Below, piece by piece: positions 7,584 to 14,086 of a stretch of 14,086 nucleotides of DNA (within the stretch, counting starts at the first letter, position 1; each line of letters begins with the position of its first letter). A model generated the notes under the pieces. It worked only from the letters and a program-made list of their open reading frames with translations. It did not search any database and was not told where the DNA came from. This DNA is from an uncultured Bacteroides sp. (GTDB taxonomy: Bacteria; Bacteroidota; Bacteroidia; Bacteroidales; Bacteroidaceae), in the NCBI GenBank assembly GCA_958477465.1, contig CAUEFX010000082.1:1-14086 (forward strand). The letters run 5' to 3'. The position numbers and the translations under genes are program-made.

Positions 7584-8576
7584 TTACAGATCGTTGTCGT
7601 TGAACACTATTCGCCATCTGTTGATTTGCAGCGACAGCACCACTTCGGCGTTGTTTCTGTCACGGCCAATAAGCAGTATGATTTGATAGTTGTTCTCACG
7701 GTCGAGATACTCCTGTAGAGACATGTCCTTGTATTTGTCTAGGCGCATCATCTCCAGGTATTTCACCAAGTCGATGTTGAACACATCCCGGTTGGTCTTT
7801 TGGTTGTGGACGACGAACCGCGACGCTTTGTCGGTGGTTAGTCTGAGGGTGGCCATCTCTGCCAATAGGGCGGTATTGGTGGGAGCGGTCTGATTGTCTA
7901 TAACGGCCTCTTTCATGCTGTAGGGGCGATATTCCAGCGCCGGGCAGTCTGTGAGGTTGTTGCGGTAGTCGTAGGTATGATTGGCCGCTTTTATGGCCAG
8001 TGAATAGTCGTTGGCCGTAAGAGGCTTGTCGTCCGCCGACTGTATCAACACCTTGAATCGGTTGACATCTTTTACCAGTGGGACTACAGCCCGGCTGGGT
8101 GCTGTCTCGCTGACGGTGAAATGTTCAGTGATACCGTGCCACAAGTCTTCGGGCGACTTGTCGTAGACGGTCTGTGTATCGCCGAGCTTCAGATTGAGCT
8201 GCAGCTGGTCGATGCTGTTTTCTGTGGTGGGTTGTTGGGGTGAGATGTTGTAGCACGAAGGCGTGTTGTCTGTTCCTGCCCATGCCACCAGTGTGTACTG
8301 TCCAGCTTGCAACTGGAGTGGTAGTCTATAATTCCCATCGTGTTGTGTGATGTGGTCTTCAACGGATGAAACGAACCGCCCACGGTCATCATAGATGAAC
8401 AGCTTCACCCAGTTCACCTGCGATGGAAAGGCATCGGCGAACTCCATGTTGTAGTTGTAGACGAAGCGCACCTCGCACGGACATGGCTTCTCATCCTCAT
8501 ATACGCAGGAGGACAACAGGGCGGTCAGTGCAAGACACAACACTATCATCGGATAATAAAAGCGGTTGTTATGCAT
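7584..8576 (-). CDS. FimB/Mfa2 family fimbrial anchor subunit
   Basis: The product is a 330-residue lipoprotein. The start at ATG 8576 gives MHNNRFYYP, a hydrophobic stretch and the lipobox LSSC (Cys24), followed by acidic residues (YEDE). The longer frame that begins at 8648 would run through the intergenic hairpin, so it is rejected. The mature N-terminus CPCEVRFVYNYNMEFADAF, then VKLFIYD and LQAGQYTLVAWAG, is characteristic of the FimB/Mfa2 family (PF08842). In P. gingivalis the corresponding protein stays anchored in the outer membrane and controls pilus length and attachment. It directly follows the major subunit gene, as mfa2 follows mfa1. Confidence 0.88.
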   Translation of the reverse strand: MHNNRFYYPMIVLCLALTALLSSCVYEDEKPCPCEVRFVYNYNMEFADAFPSQVNWVKLFIYDDRGRFVSSVEDHITQHDGNYRLPLQLQAGQYTLVAWAGTDNTPSCYNISPQQPTTENSIDQLQLNLKLGDTQTVYDKSPEDLWHGITEHFTVSETAPSRAVVPLVKDVNRFKVLIQSADDKPLTANDYSLAIKAANHTYDYRNNLTDCPALEYRPYSMKEAVIDNQTAPTNTALLAEMATLRLTTDKASRFVVHNQKTNRDVFNIDLVKYLEMMRLDKYKDMSLQEYLDRENNYQIILLIGRDRNNAEVVLSLQINRWRIVFNDNDL

Positions 8577-8612
8577 AATGTTAATATTGGTGGAATGCTT
8601 GTTCCATTGTGG

Positions 8613-8646
8613 GGTATCTCCTTCTTGTTGCCAGGAAGGAGATACC
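8613..8646 (-). promoter_or_regulatory. Intercistronic 12-bp hairpin between major subunit and anchor genes
   Basis: GGTATCTCCTTC (8613-8624) pairs perfectly with GAAGGAGATACC (8635-8646) around a 10-base loop. It lies in the only sizeable gap of the operon (8577-8683). Read in the direction of the operon, the hairpin is followed by CCACAATGG with no T-run. That fits an RNA-processing or 3'-end protecting element, or partial attenuation, better than a full terminator. It could raise major-subunit mRNA over downstream mRNAs. Confidence 0.65.
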
Positions 8647-8683
8647 AAGCTTTTGTTTATATTCGTATTCTGTGTTTGTTGGC

Positions 8684-10249
8684 TTATTCCAAATCTACAT
8701 TTTGTTTAACCCAACGCCATTTCTTGATGTTGACTTGCACCTGTATGGATGCTTCTGCCTTGTCGTCAGGATCTTTAGGGTCCTTATAGGTTGGCTTGCT
8801 GTAGCCCAGCTTCTTGATGCTGTTTACTGTCAGTTCATACCAGAAGTTGCGCACCACTCCATACTTGTCTTGCTGCATAGTTGTTCCGCCTGGGTTGTGC
8901 TTAATCCATGCAGTGTAGTAGCAGTCACCCTTAGTGTAGGTCTGAATACCGTCTTCGTTTCCTTTCGTGAAAGCGGTGTTGACAGCTGCGGCATCAGCGC
9001 CCGGATTGGCTGTGGCAATGGCCTTGTACAAGCGTGCACCTGCCATACTTTTGAAGACATAGCCGTTGTATGAATAGAATGTTCCGTCTGTCTTGTCTGC
9101 ATCAGTGAATATGGTTTTCGTGATGGCAGCGTCTCTAACATCATCACCAAGCGCCAGTACTTTTTCAAACATCTGGCTGTAGCTGTCTGTTCCATTTTTC
9201 GCAGCCAGTTCTGTATAATACTTGTCTTCAGGTTTGTAATTCACTTTATAGACAACGCCAGTGGTCTGACCGTTTAACTGGGCAAGGGCTGACATTGTGT
9301 TTTCCGGACAATAGAATTTGGCATCGCTTGGAGCAGAGAAGCTTGATGCTTCATTTTGGGTGAAGTTATCTGTAATGTAAGTTGCGTAATCTGCGTCTTC
9401 CTTTGTTTTGTAATAGTTCGGATCCTCTGGGTAAGGCCAATCGACAGCATCAGCAACAGGTTTGTACGTTGCAAGCTCCCCATGCTTTACAAGATACATC
9501 TTATTATTCAGGTTTATCAGGCTGACACCTTCCAACTTGGCCGTGGCTATAATGTTGCCTCCTTCTTCTATATTAAAGGATAGTTTGTCGGCGGTATTGC
9601 CGAATGTAACCTTTGAAACAGCACGCTCAACGTTTACTGTCACGAGATTCACGTTTTTTCCACCTGTTTTTTCTGTTCCATCATCATTTACTTCTTTTCC
9701 GGTCGCTTTCTCAACGATATCTTTCTCTTCCGGAGCAGAAACATTGGTCATGAAGAAATTGTTCTCTGTATAGAGTTTGGTGATGTCGCCTATACCGAAT
9801 ACCATCTTCATATCTGTAGATCCTTTGATGATAGGGCTTAATGAGCTTTGGCTGTTCTTGTAGTTGGCCAAGACGTATACCTTATACTTGCCGGGAGTAC
9901 ATGTGAATGGTTCTGTAACACGAACTTGTTTGTCAGCCTCGTCTTTGTTCGATACTGTTTTCAGTGTTGGAGTAATGACCTGCATAGCAATGTCATTCTC
10001 ATTGGCCAACACCACAGTAAGGTCATTGACGGTGTATTCATCGTCGGTACCAAAAACGTCGTCACCGGTATTATCTCCGTCGGCACGCGTGGTAGCACTG
10101 TTTGCTACAGAAATGGCAATCTGTGCGTAGGTTTTGCCTTCGCTAGTGGTTCCATCACCACCGTTTAAAGCTTCATCGTTCGATGAGCAACTGGCAGCCA
10201 ACAGGGCTAGCCCCGTCAAGCCGCAAAAGAAAAGTTGTTTTGTTTTCAT
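8684..10249 (-). CDS. Mfa1 family major fimbrillin
   Basis: The product is 521 residues. A lipoprotein signal peptide (MKTKQLFF ... AASC, Cys21) is followed by SSNDE. A basic residue in TTRAD (R55) lies where Mfa1-type pro-fimbrillins are cut by an Arg-specific protease before polymerisation. The C-terminal end is the clearest mark: YYTAWIKHN, then YGVVRNFWYELTVNSI, a proline/acidic linker, and IQVQVNIKKWRWVKQNVDL. This is the conserved Mfa1 C-terminus whose last strand contributes to subunit-to-subunit polymerisation. Its place, third in the operon and just before the FimB/Mfa2 gene, agrees. It is expected to be the pilus stalk and the most abundant product. The start follows the stop of the upstream gene by 23 bases. 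Confidence 0.9.
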   Translation of the reverse strand: MKTKQLFFCGLTGLALLAASCSSNDEALNGGDGTTSEGKTYAQIAISVANSATTRADGDNTGDDVFGTDDEYTVNDLTVVLANENDIAMQVITPTLKTVSNKDEADKQVRVTEPFTCTPGKYKVYVLANYKNSQSSLSPIIKGSTDMKMVFGIGDITKLYTENNFFMTNVSAPEEKDIVEKATGKEVNDDGTEKTGGKNVNLVTVNVERAVSKVTFGNTADKLSFNIEEGGNIIATAKLEGVSLINLNNKMYLVKHGELATYKPVADAVDWPYPEDPNYYKTKEDADYATYITDNFTQNEASSFSAPSDAKFYCPENTMSALAQLNGQTTGVVYKVNYKPEDKYYTELAAKNGTDSYSQMFEKVLALGDDVRDAAITKTIFTDADKTDGTFYSYNGYVFKSMAGARLYKAIATANPGADAAAVNTAFTKGNEDGIQTYTKGDCYYTAWIKHNPGGTTMQQDKYGVVRNFWYELTVNSIKKLGYSKPTYKDPKDPDDKAEASIQVQVNIKKWRWVKQNVDLE

Positions 10250-10272
10250 GTGTTAAGTAATTAATTAATTGA

Positions 10273-11718
10273 TTATATATCAGAATTTCTCTTTCTCACT
10301 TCTTCCAGATTCATAGCCGCTTTCGGGTCGTTGGCCTCTGCAGCCTTTTTCCACCATACCACGGCCTCTTCTTCCTTGCCTTCTTTCCAAAGCAGACAGG
10401 CACGCGTGTTCCATGTAAACGGTTCGTTCGCCGTGTGCTGCAGGTATTTCTCAGCCTTAGCGGTGTCGTTTCGTTGCAGTGCGATTATCGCGGCGTTGAG
10501 GTTGGCTATGGAGTGGGTAGGGTGGCTGTCGGCAGCAATCATCAATGTGCGGTCTCTTTGCGCTTTGTCGTTGCCATAGAATGTGTCGGCCACGGTGTAA
10601 AACTCATAGACGTTCAGTTCTTCGGGATGGGTCTCAACCATCTTTCGTGCTTCTTCCGGTGTCCTTTCCCGGCTGTAGTATTCCACTCTGAATATATTCT
10701 TCCTCAGCATGGGATAAACTGTGGTCAGCAGGATTCTGTAAGGTTCGCCACTGCCTATCGACTTGATGGACTCTTCCCTTTTGTCCAAATCGTTTTCTCT
10801 CTTTATGACTTCCATGATAGAACTTTTGTATGGTATCTCCATCTTGGACAGAATTTCTTTCAGTCCATCCCAGTTCTCACCACTAGGTGTTACTGTCAAC
10901 AGCGAGTTGGCAAATGAATATCTTTTGCTCACGTAGCTTTTCAATGCCTGGGCGCGGCCTTCTGCCAACCACTTGTTGTGGTTCAGCGTGCCTTCGGGCG
11001 ATGCATAGCCTGCGATGTCAATTCGGTTGATGACATAGACAGGGTTGTTCTCGACAGCTGTCAACACCGAATCTATCTTGTTTAGTTCTTGGCGGTTGCC
11101 ATAGCGATTGGGTAGCAGGATGGTCTTGTTGACAGGGTATATCAGAAAGGCATCGCAACTCTTCGTCCTGATATCGTATTCTTTAGGACATTTCATCTCG
11201 TCCGACAGTGCCAGTTGCGGTGCATACAGCAGGTCGCCTACGGTCTGTTCGTTGTCGAGCAGCCCGCCACAGGCACACCCCACCACCTCTTCTCTAAGTA
11301 TCAATCGAGCCTTGTCCATCCATGGCTGTCGGTCGATGTTGGCTTTGTATTCCACAAATCGGGTCTTATTGCCTTCCAGTGTGATGTAGGGCTTGTCGGT
11401 TGGCGCGTATGAATTACCGGAACGACGGTCTTTCAAGGCTCGTGTGCGTCCGCTTACCACCACAGGAGCCAGCTCTACCGAGTGGCTGTTGTCATCGGTG
11501 CGTATGATGGGTATGATGGTACGACGGTGCTGGCTCTTGACGGTCTGTTTTCCTAGGTCGAGTGTGAACGACAAGGCTATCTGTCCGGCTTTGAGACGTA
11601 TGGTCTCGTTGTTCACCCCACAGAAGTAGCCATGGTTGTTGTCTGCCATGGTAGTGGCAGGCTGTATGTATAGGAGGACGGCTCCCAAGAGGCATTTATT
11701 TATAATGTTCATTTTCAT
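10273..11718 (-). CDS. DUF3868 protein with OmpA-like and TPR regions (pilus-associated)
   Basis: The product is 481 residues. A cleavable signal peptide (MKMNIINKCLLGAVLLYIQ, cut near TTMA) directs it to the envelope. The N-terminal half, with VELAPVVVSGRTRALKDRR, matches DUF3868 as found beside Bacteroides fimbrial genes. Residues about 200-268 (INRIDIAGYASPEGTLNHNKWLAEGRAQAL) form an OmpA-like peptidoglycan-associating segment. The last 100 residues contain TPR-like helices (NLNAAIIALQRNDTAKAEKYLQ and KEGKEEEAVVWWKKAAEAND). It probably links the pilus machinery to the cell wall, comparable in position with the OmpA-like proteins near other Bacteroidales fimbrial loci; that role is inferred. 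A second ATG two codons in (11712) is an equally possible start. Confidence 0.85.
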   Translation of the reverse strand: MKMNIINKCLLGAVLLYIQPATTMADNNHGYFCGVNNETIRLKAGQIALSFTLDLGKQTVKSQHRRTIIPIIRTDDNSHSVELAPVVVSGRTRALKDRRSGNSYAPTDKPYITLEGNKTRFVEYKANIDRQPWMDKARLILREEVVGCACGGLLDNEQTVGDLLYAPQLALSDEMKCPKEYDIRTKSCDAFLIYPVNKTILLPNRYGNRQELNKIDSVLTAVENNPVYVINRIDIAGYASPEGTLNHNKWLAEGRAQALKSYVSKRYSFANSLLTVTPSGENWDGLKEILSKMEIPYKSSIMEVIKRENDLDKREESIKSIGSGEPYRILLTTVYPMLRKNIFRVEYYSRERTPEEARKMVETHPEELNVYEFYTVADTFYGNDKAQRDRTLMIAADSHPTHSIANLNAAIIALQRNDTAKAEKYLQHTANEPFTWNTRACLLWKEGKEEEAVVWWKKAAEANDPKAAMNLEEVRKRNSDI

Positions 11719-11737
11719 ATTTGTTTATGAGTTAACG

Positions 11738-12328
11738 TTACAGACAGTATATCAGACTTATGGCGGCCTTGGTTGGACCGATGTAGTTGTAGTGTGACTT
11801 TTCAACGGGCTTGCCACACTCCCGACATTCGTACTTCTTGTAGTCGACATAGAGATAGCCCACGCCCACCGACAGCTCAAAGTTCCATCGGGGTGACATT
11901 ACCCATTGATAGCCATAAGACAAGCCTCCACCGGCGGCCCAGCCTTGATAACGGTTGTCGCGCAACGATGGGAACAACCCGAAAGGCAGCTTTATGCCTC
12001 CTGCATTGAATTGTCCTCCCAACGCATGGATGCCGAAGAAGTGTCCGTTGAAGGTTTCGCACGTCCAGTATCGCAGTTCGGGTTGCACGAGCCAATGTTT
12101 CAACTTCTTGGTATCTGAGAATTGCCAAGGCTGCCACCCTCCACCTACAGAAAATGAGTGCTTGTCACCCGTTGCGACTTCTATCGCCAAGTTGGGGGTT
12201 GATGTGGCAAGATAGGGTATATTTGTCTTTATGGCTACTTTCTGCGCTCTGCTAGAGAAAACAGCCAATACAAGTAAGACAGACACTATAAGTAATTTTT
12301 TTTGTTTCATCATCCGAATCAATTTCAT
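11738..12328 (-). CDS. DUF3575 outer-membrane beta-barrel-like protein (pilus-associated)
   Basis: The product is 196 residues. A signal peptide (KQKKLLIVSVLLVLAVFSSRAQ) is followed by KVAIKTNIPYLATSTPNLAIEVATG, the DUF3575 signature. Alternating aromatic and glycine-rich stretches (FSVGGGWQPWQF, GGGLSYGYQWVM, ELSVGVGYLYVDY) suggest a small outer-membrane barrel. A CxxC pair (YECRECGK) is visible near the C-terminus. The frame opens with a GTG at 12337. I take the ATG at 12328, which follows an A/G-rich stretch, but ATGs at 12313 and 12310 are also possible. As first gene of the operon, about 70 bases after the predicted transcription start, it is probably an assembly or anchoring component. 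Its exact role is not known. Confidence 0.85.
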   Translation of the reverse strand: MKLIRMMKQKKLLIVSVLLVLAVFSSRAQKVAIKTNIPYLATSTPNLAIEVATGDKHSFSVGGGWQPWQFSDTKKLKHWLVQPELRYWTCETFNGHFFGIHALGGQFNAGGIKLPFGLFPSLRDNRYQGWAAGGGLSYGYQWVMSPRWNFELSVGVGYLYVDYKKYECRECGKPVEKSHYNYIGPTKAAISLIYCL

Positions 12329-12404
12329 TTTTTGCACTTCTATTGAGAACTTGCCGGCTTATCCTTGTAACATGGTGGATGTCACCGGGTTTCCTTTTCG
12401 GCTG

Positions 12405-12435
12405 CAAATATAAGAGAAAATCCAATACGAAGCAA
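12405..12435 (-). promoter_or_regulatory. Promoter of the pilus operon
   Basis: On the minus strand a TTG (12433-12435), a 20-base spacer and TATATTTG (12405-12412) give an excellent Bacteroidetes promoter. Transcription should begin near 12398, leaving a leader of about 70 bases before the DUF3575 start. I see no other convincing promoter inside the operon. Confidence 0.75.
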
Positions 12436-12465
12436 GAAAATATTTCAAAAAGGTTATATTTATTT

Positions 12466-12481
12466 GTGCAAACGTTTGCAC
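12466..12481. promoter_or_regulatory. 16-bp perfect palindrome, candidate operator
   Basis: GTGCAAACGTTTGCAC is fully self-complementary. Its GCAAACGTTTGC core resembles operators of LacI/PurR-family regulators, which have a central CG. The centre is about 75 bases upstream of the predicted pilus start site, a position suited to an activator, or to control of the orphan ORF starting at 12528 on the other strand. A related half-site (TGCAATCTGTTTGC) lies just beside it at 12487-12500. No regulator gene is in the window. Confidence 0.5.
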
Positions 12482-12527
12482 GTTCATGCAATCTGTTTGC
12501 GCACACACATCATCAAGCACATGATTG

Positions 12528-12689
12528 ATGGCTGCCTTTGGATACAACAAAGTTAACAAGGAGACTCAAAACCGTTGGAATGCTTCTAAGGAAAACAAAC
12601 GTAAAATGGTGGAGAAACTGGAGAACTTGGTTCGCAAAAGCTGTCTGGAACGTACTGGTAAAGAACCTATAGGGGTAGAAGTATGGTAG
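12528..12689 (+). CDS. Orphan small ORF, 53 residues
   Basis: ATG 12528 to TAG 12687-12689 encodes a charged peptide (MAAFGYNKVNKETQNRW, then KENKRKMVEKLENLVRKSCLERTG, ending GVEVW). The middle is Lys/Glu-rich and would form an amphipathic helix or short coiled coil. I do not recognise the family. It lies between the pilus promoter and the repeat-bearing promoter of the right ATPase, has only a weak promoter match upstream (TATATTTA near 12455), and could be a small DNA-binding protein, an antitoxin-like peptide, a gene remnant or a chance frame. Confidence 0.35.
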   Translation: MAAFGYNKVNKETQNRWNASKENKRKMVEKLENLVRKSCLERTGKEPIGVEVW

Positions 12690-12735
12690 TAACTGTTAAA
12701 ATTTGGAAAAACGGACAAAAAGATGCGTAAATACC

Positions 12736-12766
12736 TTGGAAAAACGGACAAATTATCGTATATTTG
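12736..12766 (+). promoter_or_regulatory. Promoter of the right ATPase gene
   Basis: TTG at 12736-12738, a 20-base spacer and TATATTTG at 12759-12766. The -33 overlaps the start of repeat copy 2, and transcription would start near 12773, within copy 3. Anything bound to the repeats would therefore sit on the promoter. Confidence 0.7.
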
Positions 12767-12774
12767 CCATGGAA

Positions 12775-12797
12775 AAGCGGACAAAATACGTCCGTTT
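12775..12797 (+). promoter_or_regulatory. Leader hairpin of the right ATPase gene
   Basis: AAGCGGAC (12775-12782) can pair with GTCCGTTT (12790-12797), with one G-U pair, giving 8 bp around a seven-base loop (AAAATAC). It falls at the very 5' end of the predicted transcript, where it could protect the mRNA or hold a binding site as RNA or as a DNA palindrome. Confidence 0.4.
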
Positions 12798-12821
12798 AAT
12801 AATAGAAAAGGGGACAAGGAT

Positions 12822-14086
12822 ATGATTAAACGTAAGATAGACAGATATTTAGCTGATTTCTTCGAAGCGAATAAGAAAGCTTTGATGTTGACAGGAGCAA
12901 GACAGATAGGAAAAACATATTCTATCCGTCGTTTCGGTCATGAACATTTTGAAAGATTCATAGAAATCAACTTCATCGAAAATCCAGGCTTGGTAAAGGT
13001 CTTCAGCAAGGCGAAGAATAGTCAGGACATCTTGTTGCGTCTCTCCACTGTGACCAGCCAGGATTTGATCAAGGGCAGTACCCTTGTGTTCTTTGATGAA
13101 GTGCAGGAATGCCCGGAAATCGTAACTGCCATCAAATTTCTGGTGGAAGAGGGGAGCTATCGCTATGTTTTAAGCGGTAGCCTATTGGGTGTGGAGATCA
13201 AGAATCTCCGTTCTGCACCAGTGGGATATATGGATGTGAAAGATATGTATCCTCTTGATTTGGAGGAGTTTGCTACAGCAGTTGGTATCAACGATAGAAT
13301 TATAGATGCTTTGAGGAAGCATTTTACTGAAGGGACTGCTGTAGATGAATTCATCCATGAAAAGATGATGGAGGTATTCCGCCTTTATCTTATAGTAGGT
13401 GGAATGCCTGCAGCTGTTGATAAATATCTGGCTACCAATAATCTGCAAGATGTAATGGCAGAGCAGCAGGCTATTATACGTCTTTATAAGCAGGATATAG
13501 CGAAATATGACCCTGACCATAAATTGTATATTCAAGAAATCTTTGACAGGATTCCTGCTGAGCTTGATGCCAAGAACAAGCGTTTCATATTGAAGAACCT
13601 GAATGAAAACATCAAGTTTGCACGTTATCAGAACAGTTTCTTGTGGTTGAAGGATGCCGGTGTAGCTTTGCCGGTATATAATGTTGAGGAGCCTACTGTG
13701 CCGTTGATTTTGTCGAGCAGCAGAAACTTATTCAAGCTGTTTATGGCAGATATTGGTCTTTTGGCAAGTCTTTATGCGGATGGCATTCAACTGAAGATTT
13801 TGGATAACGAACCGTCCATCAACTTTGGTTCGGTATATGAGAATGCCGTAGCACAAGAGCTCTGGGCGCACGGTTTCCAGTTGTATTATTATAACAACAA
13901 GCGCCAGGGTGAACTGGATTTTGTGATAGAGCAAAATGGTGAGGTGTTGCCGATAGAGGTTAAATCGGGCAAGGATTATGAGCGTCACAAAGCGCTTACG
14001 AATGTGGTGAACTCAACAACTTATCAGATTTCTAAAGCCTATGTGCTGTGTAATGATAATGTGAAGAAGGTGGGAAAAATCACTTA
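12822..14086 (+). CDS. ATP-binding protein, AAA_14/DUF4143 family (3' end beyond window)
   Basis: 421 complete codons are visible before the window ends. The family usually runs to about 430-450 residues, so only a short tail is missing. The frame is uninterrupted. Residues 1-20 (MIKRKIDRYLADFFEANKKA) lead into the Walker A motif GARQIGKT (25-32); LVFFDEVQECPE (88-99) is Walker B, and LSGSLLG follows as sensor-like. The DUF4143 region has EVFRLYLIVGGMPAAV and, near the C-terminus, GELDFVIE (D366) followed by PIEVKSGK (E379, K381). That last pair is a PD-(D/E)XK-like arrangement. The start at 12822 begins the conserved N-terminus, and no in-frame upstream ATG competes. It is cytosolic, has its own promoter, and diverges from the pilus operon. 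These ATPases are abundant and multi-copy in Bacteroidales. Their role is unsettled, and a part in DNA metabolism or defence is conjecture. Confidence 0.88.
   Translation, partial: MIKRKIDRYLADFFEANKKALMLTGARQIGKTYSIRRFGHEHFERFIEINFIENPGLVKVFSKAKNSQDILLRLSTVTSQDLIKGSTLVFFDEVQECPEIVTAIKFLVEEGSYRYVLSGSLLGVEIKNLRSAPVGYMDVKDMYPLDLEEFATAVGINDRIIDALRKHFTEGTAVDEFIHEKMMEVFRLYLIVGGMPAAVDKYLATNNLQDVMAEQQAIIRLYKQDIAKYDPDHKLYIQEIFDRIPAELDAKNKRFILKNLNENIKFARYQNSFLWLKDAGVALPVYNVEEPTVPLILSSSRNLFKLFMADIGLLASLYADGIQLKILDNEPSINFGSVYENAVAQELWAHGFQLYYYNNKRQGELDFVIEQNGEVLPIEVKSGKDYERHKALTNVVNSTTYQISKAYVLCNDNVKKVGKIT

Larger units (their letters stand above)
12702..12819 (+). repeat. Iterated 33-34 bp repeats over the promoter of the right ATPase gene
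   Basis: The core GGAAAAACGGACAAA occurs at 12705 and 12738, then as GGAAAAGCGGACAAA at 12771 and in degraded form (GAAAAGGGGACAAGG) at 12805. Spacing is 33, 33 and 34 bases, about three helical turns. An inverted copy of the core (GTCCGTTT, 12790-12797) pairs with copy 3. The regular phasing suggests sites for a protein that binds the same face of the helix. Confidence 0.75.

Noticed and set aside
5032..7617. Longer frame for the fifth pilus gene starting at 7617
   Set aside because: It would overlap the end of the anchor gene and put 17 polar residues ahead of a normal lipoprotein signal. The ATG at 7566 is the natural start. The equal 861-residue length with the last gene disappears once this is corrected.
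8613..8646. Full transcription terminator after the major pilin gene
   Set aside because: The stem is strong but lacks a T-run on the minus strand, and the next gene has no promoter of its own, so the operon must read through.
8577..8648. Longer N-terminus for the FimB/Mfa2 gene (start at 8648)
   Set aside because: The extra 24 residues run through the intercistronic hairpin and precede the signal peptide. The ATG at 8576 fits the lipoprotein signal.
12363..12561. Invertible (phase-variable) promoter for the pilus operon
   Set aside because: Only a 6-base match (CCTTGT versus ACAAGG near 12363 and 12556) flanks the promoter, far short of known Bacteroides invertase sites, and no recombinase gene is in the window.
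12702..12819. CRISPR array
   Set aside because: The repeats are only about 15 bases with a 33-34 bp period, the copies degrade quickly, they overlap a promoter, and no cas gene is near.

Overview
The window comes from a Bacteroidales genome, most likely Prevotellaceae or Bacteroidaceae. Four things point there: promoters of the Bacteroidetes type (TTG, a 19-20 base spacer, TAnnTTTG), lipoprotein signal peptides followed by acidic residues, fimbrillins of the Mfa1/FimB families, and the DUF3575 and DUF3868 families. I cannot settle the genus from the sequence alone.

The centre, about 12.4 kb down to 2.45 kb on the minus strand, is one type V (Mfa/Fim-type) pilus operon of six genes. In transcription order these are a DUF3575 outer-membrane protein, a DUF3868/OmpA-like/TPR protein, an Mfa1-family major fimbrillin, a FimB/Mfa2-family anchor subunit, a large lipoprotein fimbrillin with a C-terminal module resembling starch-binding CBM26, and a second large lipoprotein fimbrillin with a BACON-like domain and a Fib_succ_major-like C-terminal domain. 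Gaps are 19, 23, 107 and 17 bases, then a 4-base ATGA overlap. A promoter stands upstream of the first gene and a perfect 12-bp hairpin terminator closes the last. The 107-base gap, between major subunit and anchor, contains a perfect 12-bp hairpin that may set the ratio of the two. A 16-bp perfect palindrome, like a LacI-family operator, lies about 30 bp upstream of the -33 element. Together the genes would export four lipid-modified subunits to the surface and build a pilus: a polymerising stalk, an anchor and two large modular accessory or tip proteins, one of them possibly glycan-binding.

The flanks hold plus-strand genes for two different families of P-loop ATPase fused to a PD-(D/E)XK nuclease-like domain: an AAA-ATPase-like/PDDEXK_9 protein on the left (480-2045) and an ATPase/DUF4143-type protein on the right (12822 to the window edge, lacking only its last residues). 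The right-hand gene has 33-34 bp repeats laid over its promoter and leader. Between the left ATPase and the pilus operon is a 63-residue unknown gene with its own promoter. A 53-residue orphan ORF lies between the two divergent promoters on the right.

The first 480 bases have no intact gene. They hold a 154-bp segment bounded by perfect 16-bp inverted repeats (possible MITE), a short coding remnant that resembles the end of a type IX secretion tail, and the promoter of the left ATPase. I saw no rRNA, tRNA, CRISPR array or complete insertion sequence.
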